DNA of 64,000 nt from assembly GCA_030248295.1 (NCBI GenBank), contig JASANH010000193.1, forward strand, positions 682,001 to 746,000, in the 5' to 3' direction. Positions 39,761-51,895 of this stretch are shown piece by piece (the stretch's first letter is position 1; each line of letters opens with the position of its first letter). The position numbers were made by a program, and so were the translations under genes. The notes under the pieces are model-generated. The model ran no database searches. It was not told the DNA's origin and saw nothing but the letters and a program-made list of their open reading frames with translations. This stretch comes from Mesodorylaimus sp. YZB2_4. Lineage: Eukaryota; Nematoda; Enoplea; Dorylaimida; Dorylaimidae.

Positions 39761-40222
39761 CTAGGGCTTACAAGGGAACATCGCCAACCGTTAAGTCAAA
39801 CTTTGAGAAACCAAAAATTGTTATATATTCCTGGATGCTAAAAAAAAGCTTTGTGCAAAATATTAGAGGCGTCTGGCCAACTGGTCAGTTGAGGTCAGCG
39901 TCTAAAGTCCCGAATTTTTGTGTGTTAACGAAGCTGAGCGTTGAGGAAAACACGCAAAGTTCTTTCCAAACTAGATTTTTGGGTTCGGAGTTTCGAGTTT
40001 AAGCATCCAACACTCGGGTTTGGGGTTTCTCCAGGATAACCCCAAAAATTCCAGCAGAATTAGAAAATTTCACTGTACTCTGCGCGCTGACCATTGCTGA
40101 CCAGTTGGCCAGACGCCTCCGATATTTTGCACAGAGCTTTCTTTTGCCCATAAGAACATGTTACAATTTTTGGTTTTCTAAAATTCGACTTAACGGTTGG
40201 CGATGTTCCCTCGTTAGGAGCC
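39761..40222. repeat. Long inverted repeat with arms of about 145 bp
   Basis: Left arm 39761-39905 and right arm 40080-40222 are reverse complements at roughly 80% identity by eye. They share exact blocks such as GGGAACATCGCCAACCGTTA and GGCGTCTGGCCAACTGGTCA. The spacer is about 174 bp. The structure is either a foldback or MITE-type element or two inverted copies of one repeat. A transcript would form a long hairpin. Confidence 0.8.
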
Positions 40223-41432
40223 CAGCCGCTCGTTTCCGACGCACAGTAAGAGTAGACGGAAGCCATATCATCTGCGCCACCGCAACTGCTAGATCTTGTT
40301 CCTTCTTTTCTATTGTTTGATGGTTATTTTTTCTTGGACGCTCTACGATTACCAATGTCCCTAATGTGATGGTACAGGCCTCATTCGCATATTCTGCTTG
40401 GACGCCAACTCGCCTTTTAAACCCCGCAATAAGGAGATCTTGACTTACCGTCAGAACATAAGAGCCATCAGAACATGACAATCGATATGATTCCTGGCAC
40501 GAATCTTTGTATGCCGTTGAACCATTCTATATGCGCTGTAAGCCCAGAAGTCACCTCACGATCAGACATAGTGTCTGGGCTGGAGTGCGTCATGCTATCG
40601 ACATAGTTCACTGCGGTAATGCGGTTGCGGTTTGTTCTCTGCTCACTAAAGGCAGCCGCCTGTGCATTCATATTTTAAACAAGCGGTACTATTGAGGATA
40701 GTGGTGGCTAAATCCATCAGAATTCATGGCATGTGTTCAGGTGCCTGTGGAGATCACAGACTTGTGTTGGCGGCAGGGGCAAAAGAATTTGTGTCCCTAC
40801 TGAAATCTTTTTTGCACTGCCAGTGGGCTGGGGTCTTTTGTGATAGTGAGTCAGCTGGCAATGCTGATCAGTATGGCAAGTTAAAGCTATTGGATCTGCA
40901 CTCGCGGTGTTGTTAGGACAGTGAACGTGAATGTTAGTTTGTTCCTTGGCTTTCGAAAAGAAAAAGCTGGCTAATTTTTCGCTTGATCGCAGCTTTATTT
41001 TATTGACGAAATTTATAAGGACATTTGCTCTTTGATACTAATGATGAATTGAATGGTCAAGTTTTTCTGCTCCTTAAGGACTTACTAGCGATGGCCCAAG
41101 TTTCAAAAAGGATGTATTTGAACTTATACGTCTTACACAACGTGAGTTTTTTACCATGTTCTGTTGCAAACGGTTTTTCTTTTCCTAGTCTAACTAGTGA
41201 GAAAACTGTTTGGAATATACAGCATCAATAGAGCATTGATTAACGGGCGCGTATGAATTTCTGATTTTGGTGCAGCCAGGAAAATACTTTTGCACCCTAA
41301 TAATATAATCTCAACTAATTCTTTGTCGCCAGCCTTTCGGCCTACATATTTGGGACGTTGGAAGGAATAGTCGAAGAGAGTGGAATATTTGCCTTGTCTT
41401 AAGTCAACGAATACGACAGGGAATTCTGGTGA

Positions 41433-42443
41433 GTGTCCTATTACAGTATGACCAACAACTCCACCACTTGTTCTCTGAGTGGTCACTTCCAGTCTATCCA
41501 ATTCGTCGGAAACTATTTGATCATGCCGCTTCATGCGGCCTTAGGCATGCCGGGCACGTATTTCTCTTATCTGCTTTCTATAGGCAACGGAAAACGAATT
41601 CTGCGTATGCCTATCAGATTTTCGTAACTTCAAGCGAAACATGTCTCTTGGTGGCGAACATGGCTTACATGCTTACTGTGAATCTGTGGTCCGGCTTGTC
41701 CAACGAGGGAGCTGATTGGTTCAAGAGACAATATTTGCCCATGTGGTATGTACGCTGCGCACTTGGCCATACCAGGAGTGAACATGCTGCTCATGACCTC
41801 GCTGCTATTAGCATTGTGCATGACGATGGACCGAGTTGCCGCTGTTGGTCGTCCTGCGAAATATAAAAAACTCAAACAGATGCGTTATCAGGTTAGCGCA
41901 CTAATCACCTGCATAATAATTGGTTTCTTGGCGAGTCTGTTCGACGCGTTTCGATTCAAAGTCGACTCAGTTAGTGACCATTACATAATTTACTTTGACG
42001 CAGTTTACGTGTCCAGTTCTGCGGCAATAATCTTATCCCATGTACGAAACTTCATCCAGCTGTTCGCCGTGGCGGCTTTGATCACCAGCAACGTCACTTT
42101 GCTCTGCTTATACAGGAAGAAAGTTGGAGCAGTTAGCGTCCATACGAATACAAGTATGTATGATCAGGAGAGAGCCAAAGAGAGAAAAGCGACAGAGACG
42201 ACTCTCCTTCAGCTTACTTGCGTTCAATCTGTTTTCACAGCTATGAAAAACTTGGCCGTAGTTGGCTTTTATGCTGGAGAATACACGATTCCTGGCTTCA
42301 ACTACTGCGCACAATTTTTTGGCCCTTTGACAGACGCTGTGGCGGAGATCTGCGATATTTTAGAATTCTATTCTGTGATTGCTGTCAGTAAGAAGCTCCG
42401 ATTGATGATAATCGATGCTTTGAGGAATATGAGCTGTCGATAG
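41433..42443 (+). pseudogene. Rhodopsin-like G-protein-coupled receptor with two frame breaks
   Basis: Three reading frames in succession give a seven-helix receptor. The first (from ATG 41433) has glycosylation site NNST and helix 1 (MPLHAALGMPGTYFSYLLS). After a +1 shift near 41585 come QRKTNSAYAYQ and helix 2 (CLLVANMAYMLTVNLW). After another +1 shift near 41745 comes helix 3 ending in the DRY-region motif MDRVAAVGRP, then helices 4-7 (FLASLFDAF, LFAVAALITSNVTLLCLY, AMKNLAVVGFYAG, ILEFYSVIAVSKKL) to a TAG. The NPxxY motif of helix 7 is replaced. Ligand is unknown; nematode peptide receptors are similar in layout. The breaks mean a pseudogene, base errors or, for the first one, a 26-nt GTATTT...CTATAG intron that would remove part of helix 1. 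Confidence 0.65.
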
Positions 42444-43489
42444 ATAAATGAAATACCTCGCATGGCTAACTAGCACAGGCTAGTTGCGACCAGAGTAAGA
42501 CTGGTATAAAAGGTCTTGTAACGGGTTTGACACGGCTGGAATATGGTAACCGCTGAGTGATAAGGCGTCAGTGATGCTCAGGCCTGATGCTCAGGTACAG
42601 TCATGCTTGGGTGCCCTACCTGAAACCCTAGTTTACCCTTGGGATCCATGCTAATGGTGAGCCTGGAGGTGGGTTGACCTCCAAGTGCAGCAAGATATGC
42701 GCCTGGCCTCTGCTTGGTCCCCAACTGTCTGGGTCGAGGGTGCGGCCTGTCTGTTTCCTGTTATTATTGTGCCCGGGCTAGTGTCTCGTTGTGCTCGTTC
42801 GTGTGTGGCTGCTTTAGTAAAGCACTTGCGGATATTGGTTTCTTGTTTTGGGTCGGGCCCTAGCCCTTACAGTCTGGGGTGAGGGGGAATGACCAAAGGA
42901 GAATTTACGCCATGCCAAAAATCCACAGCAGCGATCGCTAGTGGCTGACATTCCCAGCTGGCTTCGAACGAAATTCCAGGATCCGTCTGATTGCCAGGCA
43001 TATCAGACACCTGTTTCGCTATACAGTATAGAGGGCCCCTCATGTGTGTGCAGTGAATCTGTAAAAATAGTACTCTTGGCTGTTTGTACAACCAGCTTGT
43101 CGGGTTCACGCAATCCCCGCAATCCCGGGCTTCGGGCTCATAATACGAAGGAAGAATGTTCAGTATGTTCCCAGTTTATATGTAGATAGTGCACAGAAAA
43201 GAGGAAATTTCGGCTGCATCATACAGGCTCTAGCAGCCGAAATGCACTGTACTGTACAAAGCATGGAAAGCATATCGAAGGCGAGCAAGTGTAAATTATC
43301 AAAAGACGGCAAGATCAATTGGTGGCCGAAGGAGCCGCGTTGATCAGCTGGCCGCTAGCTAATTTACAGGACAAGGAAAGTCCTGATGTTTCGCCTTTAT
43401 TTCCGACAGCAGTGGGGAATGTGCATCAGTTTATGCGAACTGTGCACATCACTGTAGAGCGCAGTGCAGTGCGCCCTGACAAGTAAGAC

Positions 43490-43640
43490 ATGCCCGACTC
43501 CGTGGTCTGGTGGGTTAGGCTTCCTATCTCTCACGTCAAGCGTGCTCGGTACGGGGGAGTGCTTGACTCGCAGCTGGTAAATCATTTTGTGCGCGAGTAT
43601 AGTGTGCCCCTTCATTATCTAATGCGCAAAAGAGTTTGGT
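43490..43640 (+). repeat. tRNA-derived SINE-like repeat, copy 2
   Basis: It starts with a tRNA D-arm-like stretch (CCGTGGTCTGGTGGGTTAGG), followed about 50 nt later by a degenerate B-box region (GGTACGGGGGAGTGCTTGACTC). It then shares the body GCTGG-TAAATCATTTTGTGC with copy 1 at about 39470-39600. The two copies together define a dispersed, Pol III-type short element. Confidence 0.45.
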
Positions 43641-44190
43641 GATGTGGTTAAACATCAATGAAAGTGAACCGTAAATACTTATTTATTTCCCCTTCTAATA
43701 GTTTGCCTCTTGAGACCCTCTGACTTAATGACTGCTGCCCTCTTCAAATAGTTTCCTGAAGAAGTATGGGGTAGGTATCTATTGCGCGAGCATGTCCTTG
43801 GACGGGATATCGACATTTCGTACTTCCCGTTTTTGCTCCGCCGTGTGGTCCCAAACGGTTTCTTCCCCATGCACTACTGTAAAGTATCTGCGATGCTTAC
43901 TGTGCAGGTGTGGTGCAGTGCGGTGCTGTGCTGTGCCAACCAGCAGTCCCGTTTCGAGAACTGTCTAACAGGCCAGTCAAAAGGTGAGGTGGTCAGTGCC
44001 GGCATCCTTCGGCTTATTATCGCGGATATCCTGTTGGAGTTCGCCTCGCCTGAGAACATGTTCACAGGTTTTGTTTAAATCGTGGTGCCAAGAACAATTC
44101 TGGTATTCTACTCTCTGCTCAAATTGCTCATTCGTATGGCTGATGTTCAGTAGAAGCATGCACTCAATCCTAGCATCTTTTTCTCATCCA

Positions 44191-44270
44191 GCGTGGGCTT
44201 TTTTTGATGGACCAGTCATTCCTGGTCGCTGCGTGGGCTTTTTTTGATGGACCAGTCATTCCTGGTCGCT
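44191..44270 (+). repeat. Perfect 40-bp tandem duplication
   Basis: Positions 44191-44230 and 44231-44270 are identical. The unit begins GCGTGGGCTTTTTTTGATGG and ends TCATTCCTGGTCGCT. It lies outside any gene I can recognise. Confidence 0.9.
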
Positions 44271-45055
44271 GCATGCATTAGGCTGGGTTTGAAGTTTTTG
44301 TCTGTGATGGAAAATTTTTTTGGAAGTAATTCTTATTGATGCGCTGTTGGTTGTCCAACTTGCGTTGATGGACGTTCCACAGCTCGATAGAAAAAATTGG
44401 CGCTTGCCCTTGATGGCATTGCCCAAGTGCTATCGCAGATACAGATCTGCGAAATCATTATCTATTGGCGAAGCTTCCTCTAGTAAGAAAAAAATCATAT
44501 TTTGCTTCCTACATTACGAAATCAGCAGGGGACGAAATGGCTGGGGAAGAACTGTATATGAATCCTGTATGAGTGATGACCCCCTTGACGCACTGTCATG
44601 ATGTTTTCTACAGATAGACTTGAAAAAGATAAGAAGAGCTCGTTGAGTGGCCTCGTGTGTATTACAGTTTGACTAATTTCGTATGACTGAATTACGAGAC
44701 CCTTGAAGCTTTTGCGCCCGCCAAAAGCCCAGAGCAGTCAAGCGAGTCCGTGCTGAAACATCAACCCGATGGGAGATAGGAGGTTGTAACTCCGTGCAGA
44801 GGACCGATTGTCATCCGGGCGCCTACACATGTGCTACAAGGGGTCCCTGGCGATTATGAAAAACGCATTATTTTCTTGATGGACTTTTGAAAATCACAGG
44901 GTGTTGAAAGTTTTAATAATTTACCCAAATATTAGTTCCCTCTTAAAAACCTTCCTCTTCTTACACCATTTTGAAATAATCGTTTCCCTAGTATATTATT
45001 TGAAGTAATTACGATAGATAGACGCTTCGATTCTTATGCGTGCGCTGCCTGTAAG

Positions 45056-45171
45056 GCGCATTCACATATAGTCGACAAAATTTCTACTGGCCGTATACTT
45101 AAGCGTATAGCTATTACTCCTACCCCTAGTAGTAGGGGTAGGAGAAAATTTGTCGATTATAAATGCGCCTG
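45056..45171. mobile_element. Miniature inverted-repeat element (MITE)
   Basis: Terminal inverted repeats of about 28 bp begin AGGCGCATT at the left (45056) and end AATGCGCCT at the right (45171). Both continue through a GTCGACAAAATTT / AAATTTGTCGA block. A 3-bp direct repeat GTA flanks the element. Inside is a perfect 12-bp stem hairpin (CTCCTACCCCTA, 4-nt loop, about 45117-45144). There is no coding capacity, as expected for a non-autonomous DNA transposon. Confidence 0.7.
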
Positions 45172-45866
45172 TAGGAAGCATGCTTACTCATTTGCTGGAA
45201 AAATACACTATTTCTGTATCTGTCCAGCCCTATCCTTAAATTCCGGATGCCCGTTGTTGATATACGCTAAGCTCAACCTTTAGGTTATTTCCGTTTGCCA
45301 AGGACAAGGAACAGCAAGAGTTTGTTTTCCAGTCCCTATGTCCCTATAACTGCCGTGGATCAGTTTTGAAATATCAACTGCGAAACAGGGTTGGAGAAAA
45401 AATGCCGCGGGTGCATTGCGCTGTTACACAAAAATACTCGTCTATACACTACCTGAACCTACCTGTAGATGTATACCAACATCTTCGTGTTGCTTATCGA
45501 GCGTCCACCTAAGCCAAGTCAAGAAAACCTAAGACAAACACCACTCAAAGACACCAAGTCATAAGGTCATGCCTGACGTCACAGTGCACCCATGATAGGT
45601 GATGTCATAAGTTTTAATTAAAAAATATTGTAACTTGATCACAAATACTAGGACTAGAGTACACTAACATTCTGAATTCGACATATCATCCTGCCACCTA
45701 TCAAAATCAAGCGCAGCACAATTTCTCTCCCGTCTGTCTGATCATATCCTTTGTGCCACACGCCGTAAGACATCTCGTGCATCACAACCTCGTCACATCC
45801 CCCATGCAATGAGCCCCCGAGTGCCTGAACAGGTTGCCCTGTATGTATGTATCAGGTCAGTCTGCA

Positions 45867-47183
45867 TCACTGAATGACGCATTTCTTCGACTTTGTTGCA
45901 TTATGGTTATAATTGCCGCCGTTGACCGTTCCAGTCGAAGATGCCAGAGCAGACGTAAAGACACTGGCATTGGTCGATTTTTTGACTCTCAAAAGCATTA
46001 GGTCTGTTCGCAAACTTGGTCTTCTGGCCTCGGCATCAAATGATACAGCCGGCTCGCTATGCTTGGAACGTAATCGTATAATTGACGCTTTCGTTTTTCG
46101 GCTCGACGAACTCGTCTCGCCGCACGTGTTTGAGCACTCACCGGTGGGAGATGACTGAGGCAAAGCAGAATCGATCGATTTCTCCAGACCCACATGCCTG
46201 TGTTGACCCGGGCTCATTTGTTTTGGTAATTTGGCCAACATGAACAATTTGGCGAATAGTTCATTTATGTTTTGACCAGTCTTAGCCGAGCATTCGACGA
46301 AAGCGCAATTGCTCAAACTCATAACATTGGCCCGTATTTCGTCCAAGTTAACCGCGTGCTTGGATGTTGGCAAATCGAGTTTGTTCGCTGCCACGACCAT
46401 CGGAATACGAAGAGCTGTACTCGACGTTGATGTTGAAGAGGCGGATGCTGAAATGACCGTCTTCGCACGTCCATTGCTTATGGGCACGATACTCGAATCA
46501 GTAGAGTCTTTAGCGTCAAGGATTTGGTCACGCAAGCGAAAGATTTCTTCGTATGAACTCGGCTTATCCACAGAGAAGACCAACAAAAATAGGTCTCCTG
46601 AAAAGTAGATGGGTTAGACAAGGTTATTTCGCGTACTTTTAGTGCGCACGAGGGCGGAGCATTGAGGCGTGATCATCAAGTCAGAGTATCGACTTCGCCC
46701 CCCCCCCGTGTCAATAATAGCAGACCCACGTCAAGAGGTCCCCCAGGTGCATTATCACAGCTGAATCTTCGATGAGAATAAGTTTCGATAAGCCAAGGCA
46801 TATTTTCGCAAGGCATCGATCCGCCAGGCTTTTAATTTTCTACTCGCGAAATACAGTTTTCCTTAAATGGCAAAAACAGGACATCTCCTTTCCTTACCTG
46901 TCAGTAGAGAAAGACGTCTCGCAGCCGGAAAAGGGGCGTTCCCAGATGTATCTAATATGTCCAACTGATAAAATTCGCCGTGTATCCTGTATAATTTCCG
47001 ATGAAAATTTTCGATGGTCGGTAAGTAACAATCATCGAAGACGTCATTCAGGAATCGATTCACAATGCTCGTCTTGCCCGTCTGCGTGGAGCCAAGCACC
47101 ACCAGTCGACACGCTTTCTTCACTTGAGGCGAACTCGGACACGAGCCACCCTCCATCACCGATAATTGCCGATTTAGGGACAT
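45867..47183 (-). CDS. RASD1: RASD/Dexras-like Ras-family small GTPase
   Basis: Two exons, 47183-46898 and 46597-45867, encode 338 residues. The P-loop is VVLGSTQTGKTS (31-39). The RASD-specific switch regions are PTIENFHRKLY and LDILDTSGNAPFPAARRLS. Nucleotide-base motifs are ANKLD and ECSAKTG. The C-terminus ends in a CaaX box, CVIQ, for farnesylation. After MAKLP..MSP the long basic tail includes ARRPSLRTDLMLLRVKK, as in vertebrate RASD1 and RASD2. RASD proteins modulate G-protein, NOS-linked and adenylyl cyclase signalling in vertebrates; the role here is inferred. A Ser/Thr-rich insertion of about 25 residues sits before the ANKLD motif, where Ras proteins are short. The single intron is 300 nt, longer than most here. 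Confidence 0.92.
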
Positions 47184-50151
47184 CGAGCTGCTGTTATACT
47201 TTGGGACCTAAACGGAGCAGGTGCGGATTACTGGCTAGTGAAGTCGGAAGAAAGTACCCACTGGCCGACCCGATAGCTCCCTCGTACCCAGCAAAGAACT
47301 ATCACGAAGGTTCTCTGGCTAATCTAGATTGCGAGCTCGATAGCTTCGTGAGGACTAGAAGGGGTGACAGTAATGATGACCCTTGCGCCTTGCGATGAGC
47401 ATGAAACGTAAGAGTAATATGTATGGGGCCATTAAAATGCGTCTGTCGAGCTTATTAACGGACGCCAATGGGTCTATCCTCGCATGAAACCGTGGTGTAG
47501 ATTTTACAATAACATACATAGGGCACTCGTCATCAAATCGATAGGTGTCTAGAAGCTTCTAGCTAATTTATGTATACAGTGTGTCTGTCAGAGTCAGGTC
47601 GAAGCAAGGAAAGATGAGAACCAGAGGGTTCGCATAAAACGAAATAAAAACAAGAGAAAGTGCTGATGCCTGCTAAGGACATCGTAATAAATCCTATTCA
47701 CGGCTGCATACCAGCCAGCTGTCTCCCTACAAGGCGTCACTCCCATGTAATAGGTTTCGTGAGGAAGGGGCAAAGCTAGAATAGACGAAGTCGAGGGACA
47801 TAAAAGTCGAGGACTTGAGATGGCACTTAAACAAAATGCCCTGAAAACAATTTACTAAATATGTATAATAAAACACGAATATACCTGCAACGTGTCGGAT
47901 ACACGTTTGCCTAAGGTCTGCGATTGGTCCATGTCGTTTCTCGAGCGAAAGAGAGTGAACACGGCCGGTTGCTAACAGGATCAGAGACTCGCAATGGAAA
48001 ACGCAGCCGTCAGCTTATTGAAACTTCGATAACCATCTGCCCGAGATGGCGACGAGTGATAAAACAGATAGGACTACTCCTGGGGGGTCCAACCCGCCCC
48101 GAATACATACTGTAGAAGAAAGGGCATATAAAGCTGGGCAAAATACCTTTTCCTTTTCCTGCTGAGATGTCGGTTCAGTAAATGTGCGGTTCATTGGTTT
48201 CTTTGGCATCTTTTTTCATGCAATAAAGACGAGTTCAGCAGATCGCGTTTGCTCTCGGAGATGCTCGAATGGACCGGATGCGAGCTGGGCCTAGCGCAAG
48301 ATAATTCGAGGCTTCTTCCTTGTCAATAGGAAACGCTATCGAACAAGTCCGTTAGAATGAACCTCTGAAAATTACAAAGCCAACATAGAATGGTGCACGG
48401 AGGTCGTCTAAAATGCGAGGTGCCCAATCTACATTAGAGCACTGTGGGACGGGCACGTGCTGGAATAAAAATAACTCGTGGGTACGTGGATGGTAGTGAC
48501 ATGGCGTATGTGTGACGTGTACGTAAAGCAAAGTAAGTCGGAACTTCACTTCAGCATGGAACCATGCAGTTCTCACGTGCGAGTGGAACAGTGACCTAAT
48601 GTGAACTTTGTGGACGCGATGGAGCGAAAATGACTAACTTACATTTCAATAGATTACGGGTGAGAGCATTCGAGTTATTCAATTCGATAATATGAGCTCG
48701 ATAACAGTGGCCTTGGAGACGTCAACCACACCGATTTCCAAGTCAGCCAAAGAAATGTGAGCAGGTACCAAGTGGCTCAAAGGGAAGCCGTCTTTTCAAG
48801 AGGGAGAACAGTCTATAGAAGCACGCGGCTCGCTGTCATCTGAATCCTTTTCTCGCCTTCGTTCTAAGCAACCGAGGGCTGGCAGAAGAAGACAAGGAGA
48901 ATAAAGCTGATGCCAACACATCAGCCCCCGCCCCTTTTCCTGCCTAAAATGAGAAAGCCCGCGAGGCGGATTGCGTGCCAGAGTATTCTCTATTTTACTA
49001 TGCTGCCCATATCCGCTTGATCAGACAAAGCCCCATTCGGCGCATCATCAAAGCGCCACCCGTTGTCATTGCCTCACCGAGAGGCTGCGCGGCAAGAAGG
49101 TAATAGAATTCGAGCTACGTCCTACCTGTTCTCGAGTGAGCCAAGTGGATGTGCTAATCTTCGTCTCGAAATTCAATTACCCCTTTCTCTCCATCAAGTA
49201 CTGTAGGTGTTCTCGAAAGGTCTATCTCTAGCTAGACAGCTTCCGTAGACACCATAATGTGAACTGCTTTGGTCGTGGGAACGGAAAAACGGCGGTCAGG
49301 AACGATTTCCGATATTGCATCCTGCGGGGTGTCTGAAACTCAACTCATTTGGATTATTCCTAAATCTACCCGTGCTTTCTCGTCTGCCAGTTCCATCGCA
49401 CCAAATGAGATGTCTTTTGACGGCTAGACTCCCTGGTGCAAATAATCAACGATTGATGTCTCCATCAGGCGATAAACTATCTCTTAGTCGGCTATAAAAC
49501 AATGCCTCTATGCCCCATGTGGTTTGTGCCTGGTCAAACCTGTTCGGGTGCCTGCAGTGGCTGCACGGCATGGCGTTCTTTAGGGTGATCATTTGGACCA
49601 AAGCCACACGCAAATTCTGACGATCGTGCCGGCCTAAGCCATATGCAAATCAAATAGCAGTAACGAAACAAGACCTGGCCAGAATAAGCTTTATGTACTG
49701 TCCCCGCCAATTTCCCATGGGTTGCCGACTCGCTGCATGCAAACGAGCAAACGAAGACACCCAGTTAATTAATTGAACTTGGTTGTTTGGAGGAGAAGAA
49801 GACATTTTGGGGTCCAGGACACAGCAAAATACGAGCACACAGTCTGTGTGGATTGAGCGAGTTTGGTCATCAGGCAACTGTCGACGGCTTACAAATGAAT
49901 TGGCTGCACCGATAGACGGATTTAGTGACGTGAGATAGCAGGAAAGGCACCAAGCATTGTCGTTTGGAAGTGGTTTCGATGAACTCAACAGATCTGACAA
50001 GAAGTGCTCTATTAATTTTCAACTGCCGCCATGTACCATATGTCTGTAGTAACATTTTTTCGCTGCAACATTGATCAATAATATCGAGTTTTAGGTTAAC
50101 AATAAACGCTCGCTATTTCAAGCTAATATCACAAACGACTTCTTTGATCTT
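47184..50151. other. Intergenic region, no gene confirmed
   Basis: About 3 kb without supported exons. A minus-strand start at 48209 (MPKKPMNRTFTEPTSQQ) followed by a donor-like GTATTT is the only hint of a short gene and is too weak to call. Confidence 0.4.
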
Positions 50152-51895
50152 TTACCGCAGCGTGACCAGAGTTTCATGCGGGTGAGGTGCGGATGTGAGC
50201 CCAAGTCCTGGCTCTGAAGACGGTTCCTCCGCACCGGGTGGAATAAGCAACTCGAAATGCTGCATGAGGTGAACAAAAATCAAGAACATCTCAGCTCGAG
50301 CCAGTCCTTCGCCTAAACACTGCCGTTTTCCCATCGAGAACGGAGCAAATTGGTCCACTTTCCGTAATGTTTTTCCATCCTCTTCTAGAAACCTTTCTGG
50401 TCGGAACTCGTGCGGGGATTGAAATATATTTTCGTCAATCGCCAAAGAAGCTATCTGTGGGACGATTTCTGCACTTTTCGGTATTTTGTATGGGCCCAAT
50501 TGGAAGTCGGTCTCGTTCGTGTGCGAGATATTAATTGGCACGATATTACCCCATCTTTGCACTTCGTTCAGTGTGGCAGTGACGTAGGGCAGGATTTGCC
50601 TGTCCGACATGGTTGGAGGTTTTTCTCGTCCTATCACCGAATCGATTTCTTCAACTACTTTGCGTTGAACGTTGGGATACTTGACCATAGCCAGGACGGC
50701 CCAGCGCAAAGTAGTGACTGTAGTCTCCATACCGGCTGTGAACAGGTCCGATATGATGCACAGTAGCTGCCATTCGCTGAAGTGGGACATGTTCTCCCCC
50801 GCTTCCTCGCGCCGCTTGATTTCTAAAATAACTCAATCGGAGTTCATTTGCGACAATGGACACTGAGGCAGTCCCGACAGCTGTGATGTCCCTTGACAAT
50901 CCCAGCCTTTTCCTCATGCAACCTGCTAAAGCAGGGTTTTCTCAGCCCCATGCCGTTAGAATGCCTACCTTTCAAATATGCTTCGACAAAATCACTCGGT
51001 TCTTCGTCCAGGTCCATCTTGGCTTTTAGTTCCTCCTTGTGCTGGTCTAACTCGGAGGTCATAAATTTAAGGAACACTTGATTCTGTCTCTGCAGATCGT
51101 CCGTTCCAAAATGACCAAAGAGGGGAATAAATCGAAGCCATGGAAAACTATTCAGCAGGATAATTTTGACGTCATTTAGCAACTTGAAGTTCTCCTCTAA
51201 AATTTGCTTCAAAATAAAGAAACGTTCGTCTCCCCTCTCAAATCTGTGCCCGAACAGCATGGAGGCGATGATGTTTCCCACGCAGAGCTGCAATGGCATG
51301 GACATGTCGAGTACGACCTGCCTTTCCGATTTCATTTCTTCGAGGACAAAGGAGGAAAGTTGTCTCGCTTCGAATAATATTTTTTCTTCCATGATATTGC
51401 GTCCGAGGCCAAAGCTGCGAAGAACTTGCAAACTGAATCTCCTTTGCTCTTTCCATAAGTCTCCACTTGCAAAAACGAGGCCATAACTGAAACATAAGAT
51501 GCATGTGGCCACATGACTGAGGACTGACGGCTAACGATAAGTGATAAGGTGATAAACAATTTAGCTTACTTCCCACCCGTGAAAATGTCGAAAGCAAAAA
51601 TTCTTGGTCTGCCGGACAACTGATCACCATGTTTGGTCAACGCGTCTTTCATGATTTCATAATCGGTCACAATGATGACTGGTTGATTGGCCAGCCACAT
51701 TGTAAACACTGGGCCATATTTTTTGGACCATTCTTGCATCGTATTTTGTGGACGCGCAGGGTTCATATGCAAAATGTTGCCAAAAATTGGTACAGGAAGC
51801 GGACCGGGTGGTAAAGTGAATCGTCCATATATCATGCGTCCATAAAGTAAGAGGAACAGAATCAGTGATACAAGAAGTAATAATTCGACAAACAT
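50152..51895 (-). CDS. Cytochrome P450, CYP2-like
   Basis: Three exons, 51895-51570, 51486-50969 and 50822-50152, encode 504 residues, the normal length of a microsomal P450. An N-terminal membrane anchor (LLLLVSLILFLLLYGRMIYG) is followed by the proline hinge LPPGPLPVPIFGN. Next come the helix C motif WKEQRRF, the I-helix oxygen-binding motif AGMETT (311-316), ExxR in NEVQRWG, PERF and the haem-binding loop FSMGKRQCLGEG with Cys450. The LPPGPxPxPxxGN hinge and AG(M)ETT motif fit clan 2 families expanded in nematodes (CYP33 and relatives). It oxidises lipophilic substrates in the endoplasmic reticulum; the substrate is unknown. The neighbours give no pathway hint. Confidence 0.95.

Larger units (their letters stand above)
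35996..41432. other. Gene-poor, repeat-bearing region
   Basis: No exon with family support over 5.4 kb. It holds a GACCCGAAAGT-CCTGACCTGA sequence twice (37537-37556 and 38475-38496), paired poly-G tracts (39054-39128), a SINE-like copy near 39470-39600 and a long inverted repeat (39761-40222). Confidence 0.5.
42444..45866. other. Intergenic region with SINE, tandem duplication and MITE
   Basis: No gene recognised in this 3.4 kb. Structured pieces are listed separately at 43490, 44191 and 45056. Confidence 0.45.

Noticed and set aside
44700-44860. Segment with CTACACATGTGCTACAAGGGG, resembling a conserved small-subunit rRNA stretch
   Set aside because: Similarity is limited to about 20 bases and the flanks do not follow the rRNA sequence, so chance is more likely.
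48100-48209. Possible two-exon mini-gene starting MPKKPMNRTFTEPTSQQ
   Set aside because: It would encode only about 32 residues with a 37-nt intron; evidence is too thin.
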